Of a stretch of DNA of 64,000 nucleotides, positions 10,427 through 22,775 are shown in pieces; positions within the stretch are counted from its first letter, which is position 1; every line of letters begins with the position of its first letter. Source of the stretch: Trichosphaerium sp. ATCC 40318. Taxonomy: Eukaryota; Discosea; Flabellinia; Trichosidae. The DNA is taken from assembly GCA_038496445.1 (NCBI GenBank), contig JALMLS010000416.1, forward strand, positions 80,167 to 144,166, given 5' to 3'. Below the pieces are notes generated by a model. That model did no database searches. It worked only from the letters and a program-made list of their open reading frames with translations, and had not been told where the DNA came from. The translations under genes and the position numbers were made by a program.

Positions 10427-12669
10427 TTATAGGATTGTTAATAGGTTTTGCCAGTTATTACAGTAAGCCCAAGTATTGTAATCAAGAGTTTTCATTTCGA
10501 GAGGAACGTTGAACTCTAAAACCTCGTTTTCAGGAAAAAATGTCTTCCATGGGGTCCCTGGTACTCCTGAAACAGCCATAGACTTCCATAATCTATACAA
10601 TCGATTATCAAATAAATGGTGTTACTCTTTAAAAGCTAGTAAAATCATACGCTGCCATTTTGTGTGAAATGTCGATGTCATCTTCAGTGAAAGTTCCATT
10701 GACAAAATAACTCCGTTGGAATATGTATGGTACTATTACATTGTAAGTTTTAAGGTTACTAAATATATGAATCGATTATACTTACACTCGTAGGTGTGCG
10801 TAGCATTAAGGAAGGATGTTGGACCTTCGGGGAACTTTGTGAAGTGATATCTAAAATATGAGTATGGCTGATATTTCCCAATAAACGGAGAAGCTAGTTG
10901 TACTCCACATGCAAGTTGAAAGTCTCCAAAAATCTTTGCAACACCTTGCCAATATCCTCTTGTCTCAGTATAAGGAGCATACCTGAAAAACCCAAGTGAG
11001 TAAATACGTAAAAGCAAACAGCACATACCATAACTTAGCGAGCTCAATATATCTATCAGGCAAACCATCCAAAGATACAGCGACTAGCTGGTTATACGCT
11101 GCTTCATCAATACCTAACAGTAATCTTAGTACCAATGACATAACATCAGAAAGAAGGAGCTCGAAACAGCTGTACCTTCGTCGGGTGTCCTTCCACTGCT
11201 ATCAAATGTAAATATGTTTCCTTCGTATTCTTGAGTGCCTATTATCATAGGATACTTTCTGTATAACCCACTTTGGAACAAAGCCAGTGGTTGTGCGGGG
11301 ATGGTTGTTCCACCGGCAGTAGGAATATAGGATACCTGTTAATAGTCAACAAAACTGCATGTTAAAACAAAAATCATACTCCAGCTTTAAATGTTTCAGT
11401 GATAAGCGTTTCAGCTGGTATTTCCTTCAGGCATCTTAAAAAATACTCAGTAAGTAAATAATGTAAAAATCACTGGTACTCTGTATTGGAGCAACCAAAG
11501 AGTTGCAATACTTTCTGGGTAATCTGCATACTAGTTTCTGTTGATGGAAATCTCCATGGACCAGGACTCTCCGCGATTAAAGCACTACAGAAAATAATGA
11601 GAATGTAGTTCAGAACAAATTGGAAGAACTACAAAGATCTTATGACGTAAGAATTACAACAAAGGAAACCTACTAGTAGTATGGATGATTATATTTTAAA
11701 CGAAAGGAAGTATACTTACCGTATAGGAACATTTTGGATTGTTGGAGGTAGAATACTTTGTAGCAATACGCTCATACCACCTGCTGATTCACCAAATACC
11801 GTCAAGGTGCTAGGATCGCCACCAAAAGCATGTATGTTTTCATAAACCCATTTAATAGCTAAAGCTTGATCTTGTAGTCCAGCATTTTCGTGTTGTTTGT
11901 TATCTTCGTTGTAATAAAACCCAAAGATATCAACTCGATATCTACACGCAAAAAGAGTTAATTCACATATCACGTGATATACTTTCTATGGAATAACTTT
12001 TTTGTACGTACGACACGGTGACGATAATTGAATCTGTTTGAGCAGCAAGCTGTCCTCCAGGGTACGCATTCGTGCCTCCAAAAATAAAACCACCACCGAA
12101 AACTACAAACAATAAAATAAGACCGGCAACTTGCCTTTCACTTTTACGTACTGAATAGTAATACTGGCGTTTCCGACTGCATTGGCATTGGCGTAAATAC
12201 GTTGAGGTATAAACAATCTTCAGAGGTCTCATCCGAACTAACCACAAAGGGACCTTGAACACAAACCGGCTTGTAACTTTCCAAAAAAAAACAGTTAGAA
12301 GAAAAGGTTTTTGATTTTTCATCTCGTACTCTTTCGCGTCAATGATTTCAGTCCAATCATCTACAGGATACGGAGCCTGAAATCGCTTTTCTCCGATAGG
12401 TGGAGCTGCGAATGGTATACCTAGTGAACATTACGAAAAAGACGTATAAGTTCGAATATGAGCGTACCGTGGAAATAAGTAAATGGGAGCGCCTGAGTTG
12501 TATCTAAACAGTTTTAATATCTAGCATTAATGTAGATTAACGAACTGTAGTGTCCTTGAACAGGCCCATTATTTGTATGAACAACAGGTGGAGACGATCC
12601 AAAATAATTTAAACACGTGATTGTAATGATGAAGGTCGAAAAGAGGATAGTCACCAAGGTTTTTACCAT
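10427..12669 (-). CDS. type-B carboxylesterase, secreted
   Basis: A serine hydrolase of the carboxylesterase/cholinesterase family (alpha/beta hydrolase) with about ten exons. The ATG at 12669 opens a signal peptide (MVKTLVTILFSTFIITITC), and the mature start reads PPVVHTNNGPVQGHY, typical of the family. Conserved blocks in order: SEDCLYLNVFTP, the oxyanion-hole loop GGGFIFGG, IIVTVSY, NAGLQDQALAIKWVYENI, the nucleophile elbow GESAGG (catalytic Ser), the acid region GTQEYEGNIF, and the His region NATHTYE. All three catalytic positions are present, so the enzyme looks active. The C-terminus YCNNWQNLLTIL ends at TAA 10427-10429. It probably hydrolyses ester substrates outside the cell or in the endomembrane system; the substrate cannot be told. 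Confidence 0.87.
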
Positions 12670-13698
12670 GATCTGTTGTAGCGGATATATGTACCGTGAT
12701 CTACAAACACATGCACCGGGAGGAAAGATACGCCGGGGGAAAAATATTTAAATAGACGCTAGCAATGTAGTTTCGACAACTAGCGCATGAATTCTACAAA
12801 CGTAAAAAAAACACAATCAGTAAACGATCTGTTGGCGTTGCTAGATATCCAGGTCACAGTTCACAAATTAATGGGATCCTCAACCATATACAACGTATTT
12901 TCAACTTGTTACCATCACATTCATTTACTACTGGCTTTAAACAAGTTCTGGTAAAGTTTATCTAACGTCACTTAGGGTTTTTTTTGATCGAACGGAACAT
13001 TGGTGTACGTGGTGGTATTCCCAAATAATAACCTGAAAGATTAACTCACTATTTACCACAGATAATAGAGCGGAATGAGCGGAAGTAGAATTAATGTTGG
13101 TAGCTTGTTACAGCGCACAACATTGCGTATCAATTGGTTTTAAAAAAATATCTATTGCTGAAATTTGCGTCACAGTGACGCTTAGGAAAGTTGTACGATG
13201 AATACGTATTCCCTGGAGGTGTATCATAAACCCTCATACATATAACTTGAACCAAAATCACCGCTTGATTGCGTTGTTGCTGATGTTTGCAGAACTTTCA
13301 ATTTTTTTTTTGACCATTGTGAATACTAATATTACACAAGATGGCGTTAGATACACAACTTGCAGCTATGCTTAAGTAGTTGAATATTTCTTATATGACG
13401 ACATTAATATCACCGAAAAAATTCAATGCCCTCTTGCTCTGCGCTTTGAAAGAAAGAGCTTCGGAATGTTTTTTCCCAAGTCTTACCAAAAAGTGATATC
13501 GTACATTATGTACTCTTTCTAAAATAAATAAAAATATCATGCTAGAACGATACAAATAGATTTTAGACACTTATTGATGGGGTTTTATTAAATTGCAGTA
13601 CTAACATAGTGTTGTTTTGGTGGACGAGTTTATACGAAAGTCAACTGTTGTCATAGCGCTGCTCTCATGCACGAATTTAGCTTGTTGAATAAAGAGGA
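12670..13698. other. intergenic, no gene recognised
   Basis: About 1 kb between the carboxylesterase start and the 3' end of the LRR gene, both on the minus strand. No supported reading frame, tRNA or repeat. It presumably contains the carboxylesterase promoter. Confidence 0.5.
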
Positions 13699-14737
13699 CT
13701 AAGGGTTAAAAATAGATAAACAATGTACACCAGAAAGAACTTTTTTGCCATCAATGATGCCGTTCATAAATTTAAGATGAACAGTGTGCACACCAGAAAG
13801 TGCCTTGATGCCCTCATCTGTAATCCTGTCACAACATACAAGGTCAATAGAATGAACACCTGAAAGCATTTTAATACCTTCATCAGTAATGCCTTCACAA
13901 CCACAAATACTAATCGTGTGAACATCACCAGCAATTGCCCTAATACCCTCATCTGTAAACTTGCAACACATAAGGTCTAAAGTGTGGACACCTGAAATTG
14001 CTTTGAGAGCTTCATCTGTAATATTTTGACAATTATTGAAATAAACAGTGTGAACTCCTGATAGTGCTCTGATTCCTTCATCCGTTACATGGTCACATTC
14101 CTTCAAGGTAATACTATGCACTCCAGCAAGCGCCTTGATACCCTCATCAGTTATAAGTTTGCACCCAGAAAGGTCTATGGTATGAACACCTGACAGCACT
14201 TTGAGACTTTCGTCTGTTATAAGTTCACACCATCCAAGGCATATAGTATGAACACCAGCAAGCGCTTTGATTCCTTCATCTGTAACACTGTCACAACAGC
14301 TAAGAGCAATTGTATGAACTCCTGCAAGTGCTTTGATATCCTCATCTGTAATGCGATCACTTTGAAGGGTAATAGTGTGAACACCAGCAAATTCTTTGAC
14401 AATATCAGAGGAGAATCTAGCAATATTGATCTTTGTTTGCTTAAGAGTGCTGGCGTGTTTTAAGAGTGCCTTTGCTTGTGCGATGGTCGAAATAACAACA
14501 CTTTCGTATCCGATAATGTCGTGAATGATTGATGCAAAATGATGACAAGATTGACAAGCCGCAAATCTTGATTTTGTTGTTTGCTTCAAAATTAGAGCTA
14601 ATATCTCTGTAGGTAGTTCTAGAATGCCTGGTTGTCTCCTTTTTGATATTAGAACAACAAAATAGACAAACGAAACAGATAATTTTATTTTAGTGTATGT
14701 ACCTTTGATTTACGGTTACTAGGCGTTTTTTTGACAT
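13699..14737 (-). CDS. GVHT-type leucine-rich repeat protein, possible F-box
   Basis: A long frame almost free of introns (13699-14589) encoding at least 11 tandem repeats of about 24 residues with the pattern ITDEGIKALAGVHTIxLxxC. These form a cysteine-containing LRR solenoid of the kind found in protist, bacterial and giant-virus repeat proteins. Upstream the frame continues through LELPTEILALIL, which resembles the start of an F-box, and then CQSCHHFASIIHD. If the F-box is real, this is a substrate adaptor of an SCF ubiquitin ligase with the repeats as binding surface. A small first exon (MSKKTPSNRKSK, 14737) is likely, but I could not make the exon phases agree, so the start is uncertain. 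The repeats are highly alike, suggesting recent expansion. Confidence 0.7.
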
Positions 14738-15512
14738 TATTATAACTATGAGCACGCAGTGTTGAGGTGCTGTACGGTAAAAAGTTGAAGTAAATCAATC
14801 AACTTACCACTCATGACTTAAACCTGCTAAGGATTGATCCTTAATTACTAAGCACAATTAATGAGCAAAAGGGTGGGGTGGTATTGGGAACGTCAACAAG
14901 GCATAACATTCTTGGATGAAATAACCGAGCTCGTTTAACTTTCTGAATACGAAAACAACAATTACAACCCTTGAAATGCTATGATCTGACCATGTGGTGC
15001 TTCTAATTTCTTACAGTTCCATCTTGTAGTTTAGACTATAGTGAAACTACTATAAGTCACGTTACTTGGGCTGCAGCTCTCTCAGTATACGACTAACAGC
15101 GTTTATACCAGAGTTGTGACCAGCACCAGGTTTTTCCAAGCGATTGGACAAGTAGTTCTTCAACTTTAGGTTGCACTTTAAGAACAAAATACTTTTATTG
15201 AATTGTGAACGTGAAAGAATTTGTGTAATTGACTAAACAATCGTAGTATTTAACGAGTTAACAGTGCAATTCTCTCTTCAGTTAGTGATGCCAATGTCAT
15301 TTCTGATCGTTTGCTAAAAACAAGGTAAGTGAGGAATCACAAGTGGATGGTTTTTCTTTGTAACCTTGATACACATGTAGCTATGAAACCTGGATAGAAC
15401 GTAGGTAAACCAATGGTCAACGGAAATTGTACCATATGGTGTTTGAGTGCCTATAAATCATGTAAGCCCAAAAAAAATAAACAATAAATGATTGAAGAGA
15501 AGATAAGTTCAT
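14738..15512. other. intergenic, no gene recognised
   Basis: About 770 bases between the LRR gene (minus) and a broken plus-strand gene. The part from 15280 to 15512 may hold degraded 5' sequence of that pseudogene. Otherwise I see nothing supportable. Confidence 0.4.
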
Positions 15513-16086
15513 GTGACGATATCCGTGAAGAAGTTGTTGTCGGTGGTTGAACTTGCTTCTTACGTATCTGACTGGTCTGATACAATCAAGACATACCCCT
15601 TCGGTACTGGTGACATGAACCTCAGATTCGAAGCTAAAGCAACCAACCCAACCAACGTCGCTTGCGAAGGTGTCCCAGCCATTGACGATCTCGTCTTGAC
15701 AAAATTCTCTGCTGGTGAAAGACTTTTGGTCACAGGTACACCTGCTCCTCTTGTTGAATTCCCAACATCTGTATGTCAACGTGTCATTGTCTCGCAAGGT
15801 GACTGCGATAAACCATGTGTATATTGCTGCGTTGTAGATCCGACTGATGTTGATATCGACATTGGACCTAATGAGCCAGCAACATGGTGGACAATGAGAG
15901 AATCTATTGAAGTACAATGGAGTGGTTTTACAAAGAAGTCCGTATTGGAGATTACTACACCATCAACACAAGCTATCCGCTTCTGCTGATGTAAGAATGC
16001 AACCTGGTAACGCTATAAGCGGTGTTTCATTCGTTAAGCCATTGTTATCCTTGGTTGTTATTGCTCTTATTGCTCTACTGTTCTAA
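15513..16086 (+). pseudogene. broken gene for a secreted, probably GPI-anchored protein
   Basis: The open frame 15513-15989 codes a convincing protein middle (FEAKATNPTNVACEGVPAID, VDIDIGPNEPATWWTMRESI), but the family-like sequence then jumps frame. After QWSG the plausible continuation KEVRIGDYYTINTSYP lies in another frame. After SYP it jumps again to ASADVRMQPGNAISGVSF, and ends in a hydrophobic tail (LLSLVVIALIALLF, TAA) that looks like a GPI-attachment signal. No intron solution fits, and no clear signal peptide or start is seen. Codon use is notably C-rich at third positions (for example ACCAACCCAACCAACGTC), unlike the neighbours, hinting at a formerly highly expressed gene or later arrival. 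Sequencing errors are the alternative. Function unknown. Confidence 0.45.
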
Positions 16087-16820
16087 GTTACCAATGTTCT
16101 AGAATGTCAGTAAATATACTTATTGTTCACAAACAAAACAGTCGCTACTTTGTTTTCTTCTCCATATTAACGAGAGTGAAGTGAAACGACTCTTTTAGGT
16201 TTAGCACGTGATGTAAAATTACAATCATGCACGCGCTTTGTGTTTGATAAAAACTTCTGTGGCAAAACTCATTCCTCTACTGTTTTTGTACTTGGTCAAT
16301 ATACTCTACAATATTGTATCTAGCTCCATTTGGTGTACACTTCTTCGCCTAAACAATCCTGGATTATCCAACCAAAGTCGGCGACTGTATGTAGCAAATG
16401 TTGGTTGAAATCGAGTAGGACAACGCGTAGGGCCTAGCACAGAAAGCTTCTACCCTCAAAATGCGCAAATAACGGTAAGTAGCGAATTGGCGCTATTTAA
16501 CGCTATTGAGGCTCAAAAGTAAGAAGAAGCGTACAATAGTACGTACGAAGCCAAATTAACAATTCAAAGTGGTTACTAGTAAGCAATTAATGTGAATAAC
16601 GAAGAGTGACCAGCGCTGGCAAAGTTATCGTGATACACGGCTTTCCAATTAGAGATTACAACAATTGCGCCAAAAGATTTCAGTAGCCTGCTAACGTTCA
16701 TCCACAGCGTTAAGTTATACTTCTGGTTCGTTTATAATAGCGTTTGAAAGAGCAACAAGCAACCTGGTGGGCGGTTTCGGATGCAATCTATCCCACGAAT
16801 TTCCACTAATTCACATGTAA
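16087..16820. other. intergenic upstream of tRNA-Leu
   Basis: About 730 bases with no supported gene, between the broken gene and tRNA-Leu(CAA). Confidence 0.5.
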
Positions 16821-16903
16821 GCATGGATGGCCGAGTGGTTAAGGCGATAGACTCAAGTTCTATTGGATGTATGTCCGCGTGGGTTCAAGTCCCACTTCAT
16901 GCA
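16821..16903 (+). tRNA. tRNA-Leu (anticodon CAA)
   Basis: The acceptor arm pairs GCATGGA with TTCATGC, followed by discriminator A at 16903. A-box-like TGGCCGAGTGG and B-box-like GGTTCAAGTCC are present. The anticodon arm is ATAGA-CTCAAGT-TCTAT, giving anticodon CAA, which reads UUG. A class II variable arm lies between anticodon and T arms, as expected for leucine. There is no intron and CCA is not encoded, as in eukaryotes. Confidence 0.93.
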
Positions 16904-17073
16904 GTACTTTTGCAATCTTTTACAAGGTTAAATTTTTTTGATAGGACGTGACGCCATGGCAGCATCTGCAACCGTTACAACTCAAGTAAAATTTTGTCTC
17001 AATATCCAACGTAAGTGTTGTTTAAATTGTTATTTTTTCTTGTTTTACAATGTATGGGCGTTGTTCGTGTGGT

Positions 17074-19780
17074 TTACTCGTCATCACTAACCACTTGTTC
17101 TCGCTTTTTAAAGTAACTTGTGTGCTTCGCGCCAAAGGAAACAATAGGTATTTTATCACCCACTGATGTTTCACGTGGTGGATTAGTCACAATAAGAATG
17201 GCTGGCATAGCTGTGTAAGCATCTCGCTAAAGTTCACATGTTAACCCAAAGGCGTATAATTGAGAAAATAAAGTAATTTTGATTTTACAGCGCGTACCTG
17301 TTCTTGGGTATCAAATGTTCCAACTTCAAAGTCTGTTGCCTTCGCAGAAATGTTACTTTTTTGACTACCAGAAACATTTGGTCGTACATTTTGTAGTTGT
17401 TTTGGGTGCGATTTAGCGTATTGTCGACCACGTATATCACTACGACTTAGACGTATTGAATACATTGTGCCAATGTATACAGCTAAGATTAATATCTCTG
17501 CAACAAACAATTGAACCCATAGTGTCGAAGATAAAAAGAAAAGTACAACAACTTGTGCCTACATCACCACGTGGTTAGTTTTAATTAAAAATAATGCAAA
17601 TTATAGAATTAGTTAAAAACAAGTTGGGCTTATTAGACTAATCACAGTAGCGCTTAGTTTTAGTTTGTTTTTTGTTGGAGTTTTTCTGGTTTTTTTCGTA
17701 CCAAAACAAAGACAAGGACGTAAGTTGTCATGAAGGTACGTATACTCCGGAAAATAATATACTTATAGTACACTATAGAGTCATAATAACTATCATCAAA
17801 TGTACTATCAATTAGCTCAGCCTAAAGGAATAAAATAAGCAAGAAGAAAAACAAATTCGCAGTTGTTGAATTAAATTCGAAAACGTGATTGTATAGTTGC
17901 ATATTAATGTACCTGATCATTCAGCTTTTGCATATTGTAGCTCATGCTCGAAAAAATGTACTTTAAGTTAACAGTGTACATGACAAACAAAGGTATCTAG
18001 AAAAAAAGAAATTAATAAAAAAATCAGAAAGATGACAACTCTGATCATAACGTGACGTCATGTAGCTTTGGTTTATGAAGAAAACTAATGCTAATCTTTT
18101 TAAAAACTTACTATCCACAGTCCTTTCCAAAAATAGTTCATACACACAGAGACAGAGAGAGCACCACCACAGACTAATAGTCAATTTAACAAAAAAATCA
18201 ATAAAAAATGTGAGAAAAATAAACGTGGTATGTAATTGCTTTCTCATCACAAATAACATACAATCTACAATAGTGTAACAACTATCTACTGCATTACAAA
18301 AATTGCAACAACAACAAAATAGTTTGGAGCAAAGGCTATCCAAGAATTGCCCAATACAAACTTTGGTTAGAAAAGACTTACGCAGTATAGAAGAGATCTC
18401 TGACCATGTCAAGCTGAACCGTGATATACCCCAACCCTTGGCCGTTACACCCATAACCACATAAAAAGAGCCTTCAAGAAAACTTTGACACAGTGCATTT
18501 GTCTAAAACAAGTCATAAGACAACGCGTCAAAAAAGTAAACAAAATTACCCAATTCATGAAATCATTCACTTCTCCTGCCTTTTGCAACGTTTGCCAGTA
18601 TATTAAAAAATACACAGTAAGAATACACTATACTAAAAGTAAGAAGGAACCAAAAGAAGCAGAAAAGAAACAATCTGTTGAAGGTGAACGGTATATTCAA
18701 AAAAAAAAACCAATGTGATGTTGTGCGATAATGCTATTTTTAGTGCTAACGCTATTAATGTCTAGTTTATCACGTGCCTTCACAAAAGCATATGAAACGA
18801 TTAAAAGATGTAAATGATGTGTTCCTTGTCTAAACATGACCAAATGAATGCCAAAGATGATAATACAAATCAACCATGCGAAAACAAGCGCCAAGTACAC
18901 CATAGGAAGCATATATGTTCCTAATCAATATTAAAACATATACACTCAATATAAATCACCACATTCGCCAAATTTAAAGCGCAGTGGGTTGACTGGACGG
19001 TCGAAGATTGAAGAAAAAAAATCGACACAAGTTTGGTTTTTTTTACCTGTTGACAAATGTTCGCCTCCTGGGTTCATAAGTGTCCCTTTTACATTGATAT
19101 CAACCCCCCATTGTTGACAATTAGCGAACTATAATATACAAGGTAAGTAAGAGCGTTGTAGTAGCTCAAAAAACCCGAATTGAGTTGAAATGCGTTAGGT
19201 GTCAAAATTAACAACGCTTACTTGTAGAAGCGTAAAAAATGCGTTAAAAAGCATTTCAACGTGTATATACGCATTGAGAAGCATTTTTGTGGTCGTACCA
19301 ATACAACATAAGTGTACGTATTTGTAATTTTTTGTGAGAACGTGTAACGGCCTGCTGAGAGACTCTCGGATAGTGTGCAGCCCATGAATTGATCAATACC
19401 TTTACACATAGCAGCGTCGGATTCTTTTCCCGAAACAATCTAAAAACTGTTTGAACCTCTTTGTGGGTAGTTAACGCAACGTACTCTATTGTATCGCCGT
19501 GTATTACACATAAAAACATAAACTGATGTTTCATTTGTACGCTTAATACTTAATTTAACACCGGGGGTTATGTGTACATACGTACGTGGCGAGGAAAATC
19601 ATAATCAATTGTTAAATTTATTTTTCCGTCCTTTTTGAACCCATAACGCTCTATTTCATAAAACGCTTGCGTTCCTTTGAAGTGTTTATCAATTTTTATA
19701 CCATTCGTTGATTTAACAGTTAGTATACATATAAATAGTAATATAATTCCCCAAGGGGCGCCAGCTGTCGTTGGGAGCAT
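17074..19780 (-). CDS. GOST / lung seven-transmembrane family protein
   Basis: A multi-exon membrane protein of the Golgi-dynamics/lung-7TM (GPR107/108, TMEM87-like) family. The ATG at 19780 opens a signal peptide (APWGIILLFICILTVKS). The luminal domain includes FYEIERYGFKKDGKINLTID and AMCKGIDQFMGCTLSES, and ends in VKGTLMNPGGEHLSTG, comparable to the NPYGYLS-type segment just before the first membrane span. Hydrophobic spans follow (YMLPMVYLALVFAWLICIII, FRQGTHHLHLLIVSYAF, then several separated by introns). The last part, FVAEILILAVYIGTMYSIRL, leads into a Ser/Lys-rich tail and the acidic end EQVVSDDE. Members act in Golgi or endosomal trafficking. HAUS3 is divergent, with about 110 bases between the two starts, so the genes may share a promoter. 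Confidence 0.72.
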
Positions 19781-19891
19781 TTCTATTCGTTTATAAGCGA
19801 ATAACGGATCGCCAAATTAAGGCAACTTTGTTTTTGTTCCGACTTAGACTGTACGCTTGTACTACCCGCCAAAAAGTAATTGAACTCTGAA
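19781..19891. promoter_or_regulatory. short bidirectional promoter region
   Basis: About 110 bases separate the start codons of the divergent GOST-family and HAUS3 genes. No TATA-like box is obvious. The arrangement alone suggests a shared promoter. Confidence 0.4.
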
Positions 19892-22530
19892 ATGAGTGCC
19901 ACAAAGTTCTGTCAGTTAGTACGGGACCTTGGATACGTCCCAAAAGGCAGGCGCCAAAATTTAAAAAAATCAGCTCTAGAATGGATTTTTATATCCGAGG
20001 ACGCCACTAAACCGCTTCTTACTTGGTTATGTAATAATGTATCGAAAAAGAATTGCGTTTCGTCCCAAGAGCTCAAATTGTACGGAAAATATTATGCCCA
20101 CCGCTAACAAACAACAGGTTCCAACGCCTAGAAAGTGAAAACAAGACAGTTATGGTACGCTTACAAGACAGCATCAATACATTCTAAATCACTCTACAGG
20201 CTCCAGAACTACAGGAAGAATTACAAGCAACACAAAGCGAGGACTATAGCGCCGAAGAGGAAGCCCTGGAGTATGGAAAAGTTGTAACTGTCAAAAAAAA
20301 TTAACAACGTGTCAAGGCGTGAGATTGCAGAGCTAGAAACTCGCTTAAAGCGTAAGAACGCGCGTAGAGAACGACTAGAAAAAATAAGAGGAGCTCTAGA
20401 CGGTAAATGTACGTACTGACGATTGATTGTTTGACAGCTGTCACTTACCATTTTATTTTCACATTTTTTGAGGTTTTCTTTCGCTCAACTTTCTTTAGCG
20501 GTTTCGTCTACTGATGAGTTGGGTAAATGCAAGGAAACATTAAAAGTTAAAGGAGAAGCTCGTATAAGGGAAACTGACGAGAAGTTAACAAAGACAAATA
20601 GCCAGGTTAGTTACTTTTTGAAATAAACAAAATAAGAAAAAGGAAACAAAAAACCGAATATTTTCGTGTTGTACTCAGTATTAACGTATTTTCTTTAGCT
20701 CATAGAATCAGCTAAACGTGCTCAAAGTATAGCAATGGATATATGTGAAAGATCTAGAACTAATGCTGTTGCTGTTGGTAAGTTAAAGAAGAATCAAATG
20801 CCAACATTTTTATTAAGATTTTTTTGCTTCAACAAATGTTTTGGTTTATTGTACTAAAAGCTTTATTACAGCGCGCCACATGTATGAATATACACTAGAT
20901 GAATACGTAGAACTTGAGCAAAGTGTTACACGTGCAGCACAAGTGCTTTCAATGAACGGATTTGCTTCTAAACAAACTAATTTAAAAACGAAGCTTTACG
21001 AAGAACAACGAGTTGAAATACTTCGTGTATGCCAAGTGTACGTACTCCTTTTTTTTGTTGGTGCTATGGCTACATTGAAGCAAAATCAGCCGTAATATAC
21101 GCCGTTATGCTACTGCAGCGGCGAAGTACTTCTTCGATTTGGATAAAAAATGAAACACGTTTTTCTGATATGTGTAGATTTTCTTTGCTTGAGCAAAACT
21201 ATGTCCAAGCTGAAATGGAACGAGCCAGGTATGAATATATGGTAGATTATACCGCGCGCAATGGTCAAAAGAGGCGTGAGGCTGAGCTTAAGGATCCAGA
21301 AACTTTAGAGTACGATAATATCAAATCATTGTATCTTACTTACACCTGATCCAGGTCAATGCTGCTTGATGCTAAGAATCAGTTTCAAAGTGCTACAGCT
21401 GCATCTGAGGAGAACATGCAGAAGTCTACAGCATTGTTTGAAGCATTTGCAGACACCCAAGCATTATCTCTTATTGAAGGCGACTATAACTTTAGAACTG
21501 CACAAGCAAACTATATTTCTCATAAATTTAATGCTGTACGCTTCTTTATCCTCTTGGATTCTTGTCACGTGATTTTACTATTTTTTTCCTGTTGTTTACA
21601 ACCTGCGTTTCTAACTCTTTGATAAGGCCATCAAAAGAACTTACGAGCAACAATCACGTCATAAGCTTGTGTCATTAATTCTCGATAACGAAACTGAGAA
21701 GTTGAGACAGTTTTGTATTTCTCTAAAAGCTATGTTGTTAGAACTAGCTGATATTACTGCGTATGTGTTACATTGAATATGATATTAATATCCATACAGT
21801 GACTAATGATTTCCTAGTACGTTAACAAAGGGCACAACCCCGACTTCATCGAATACATTAAGTACAAACCCTTGGCTAAGCCGCATTAAGACTGCTTGTT
21901 TGCAAGGAAACAACGACTCCTCATCGATGGTACACCTACGATACACGAACCCTTATTTTGCTTCATATACCATACCAAGAAATGAGGCATACTCACGTGG
22001 TTATTAGAGCGATGGTGTCGAAGGTCTGGTCGAGTACCTTGTACAATTAAAAGCATATGAAGACCAGCTATTGAAAAGAACAAGTGGGTTAAGAGTGAAG
22101 TATGTTGGGCTCTCCAAGGACATGCACAACGTATTACTCAAGTTATCTGATCTGGTTTACCGTGGTAGCAAAGATCCTCAGATTGTAATGCCACAAGTAC
22201 TTGCTGTACAACGTGAACTACGCGTCCAACTCGGTAAGTTGCAACTTCAAATTAAGTTTTTTTTTTAACTGTTTTTAACACTTTTCTTTAGAGTCTTTAC
22301 AACGTGGTATACAAGCTATTGTACAACAAAGAGGTGTATTTACAAAGGTAAACTATTTAAAAGATAAAGTTTATTATTGCTGTTCTATTCTGACTGTGTT
22401 TGTTCTATAGAAACTGGAGCACATGTCACGAGAAAAAAAGATTGAACGTGAATTATTTGTATACTTTTTCAGGAACCAAGAGAAGCTCAGACAAATATTT
22501 GATGAGTTGAGATCACGTGTATCTGTATGA
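19892..22530 (+). CDS. HAUS3: HAUS augmin-like complex subunit 3
   Basis: HAUS3 is part of augmin, which recruits gamma-tubulin to spindle microtubules for branching nucleation. The N-terminus matches the family: MSATKFCQLVRDLGY, ALEWIFISEDATKPLLTWLC, NNVSKKNCVSSQEL, equivalent to the globular head of animal HAUS3. The rest is almost all coiled coil in about a dozen exons (IAELETRLKRKN, AQVLSMNGFASKQTNLKTKL, SEENMQKSTALFEAFADTQA, YLVQLKAYEDQLLKRTSGLR), ending LRQIFDELRSRVSV with TGA 22528-22530. There is one oddity: in an eight-A run at 20293-20300 the frame changes by one base between GKVVTVKK and NNVSRREIAELE. A sequencing error or polymorphic run is more likely than real inactivation because everything downstream stays open. 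Confidence 0.75.
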
Positions 22531-22775
22531 GTTTATTTGTGTTGTACCAAATTTTGTAAGATAGGAGATAAAAACACTGTACATTTTCGCAAAAGTTTTT
22601 TTGGTTAAGCGGGTACCGAATGTCAATTCGAGTTTCTCAGAGTCCTAATAACTAGCCGCTGTACCATTTTCAAGGTGTGCTGTAACCACCTCTACAAGTG
22701 GTTTGCTAGTAAGTTATCCTTTCAGTCTGCCAGCCTTTCAAAAACACAGGGTTCAATTTAATTGATACTTAATTA

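Noticed and set aside
13764-14463. Additional frames inside the LRR gene
   Set aside because: They are shadows created by the near-identical 72-base repeats in other frames and on the other strand.
15417-15917. 166-residue minus-strand frame over the broken GPI-type gene
   Set aside because: It has no domain or start context; the plus strand carries the protein-like sequence and the codon bias.
16951-17020. Short plus-strand exon starting MAASATVTTQ
   Set aside because: It has a donor-like GTAAGTG but no following exon that fits, and it abuts the 3' end of the minus-strand GOST-family gene.
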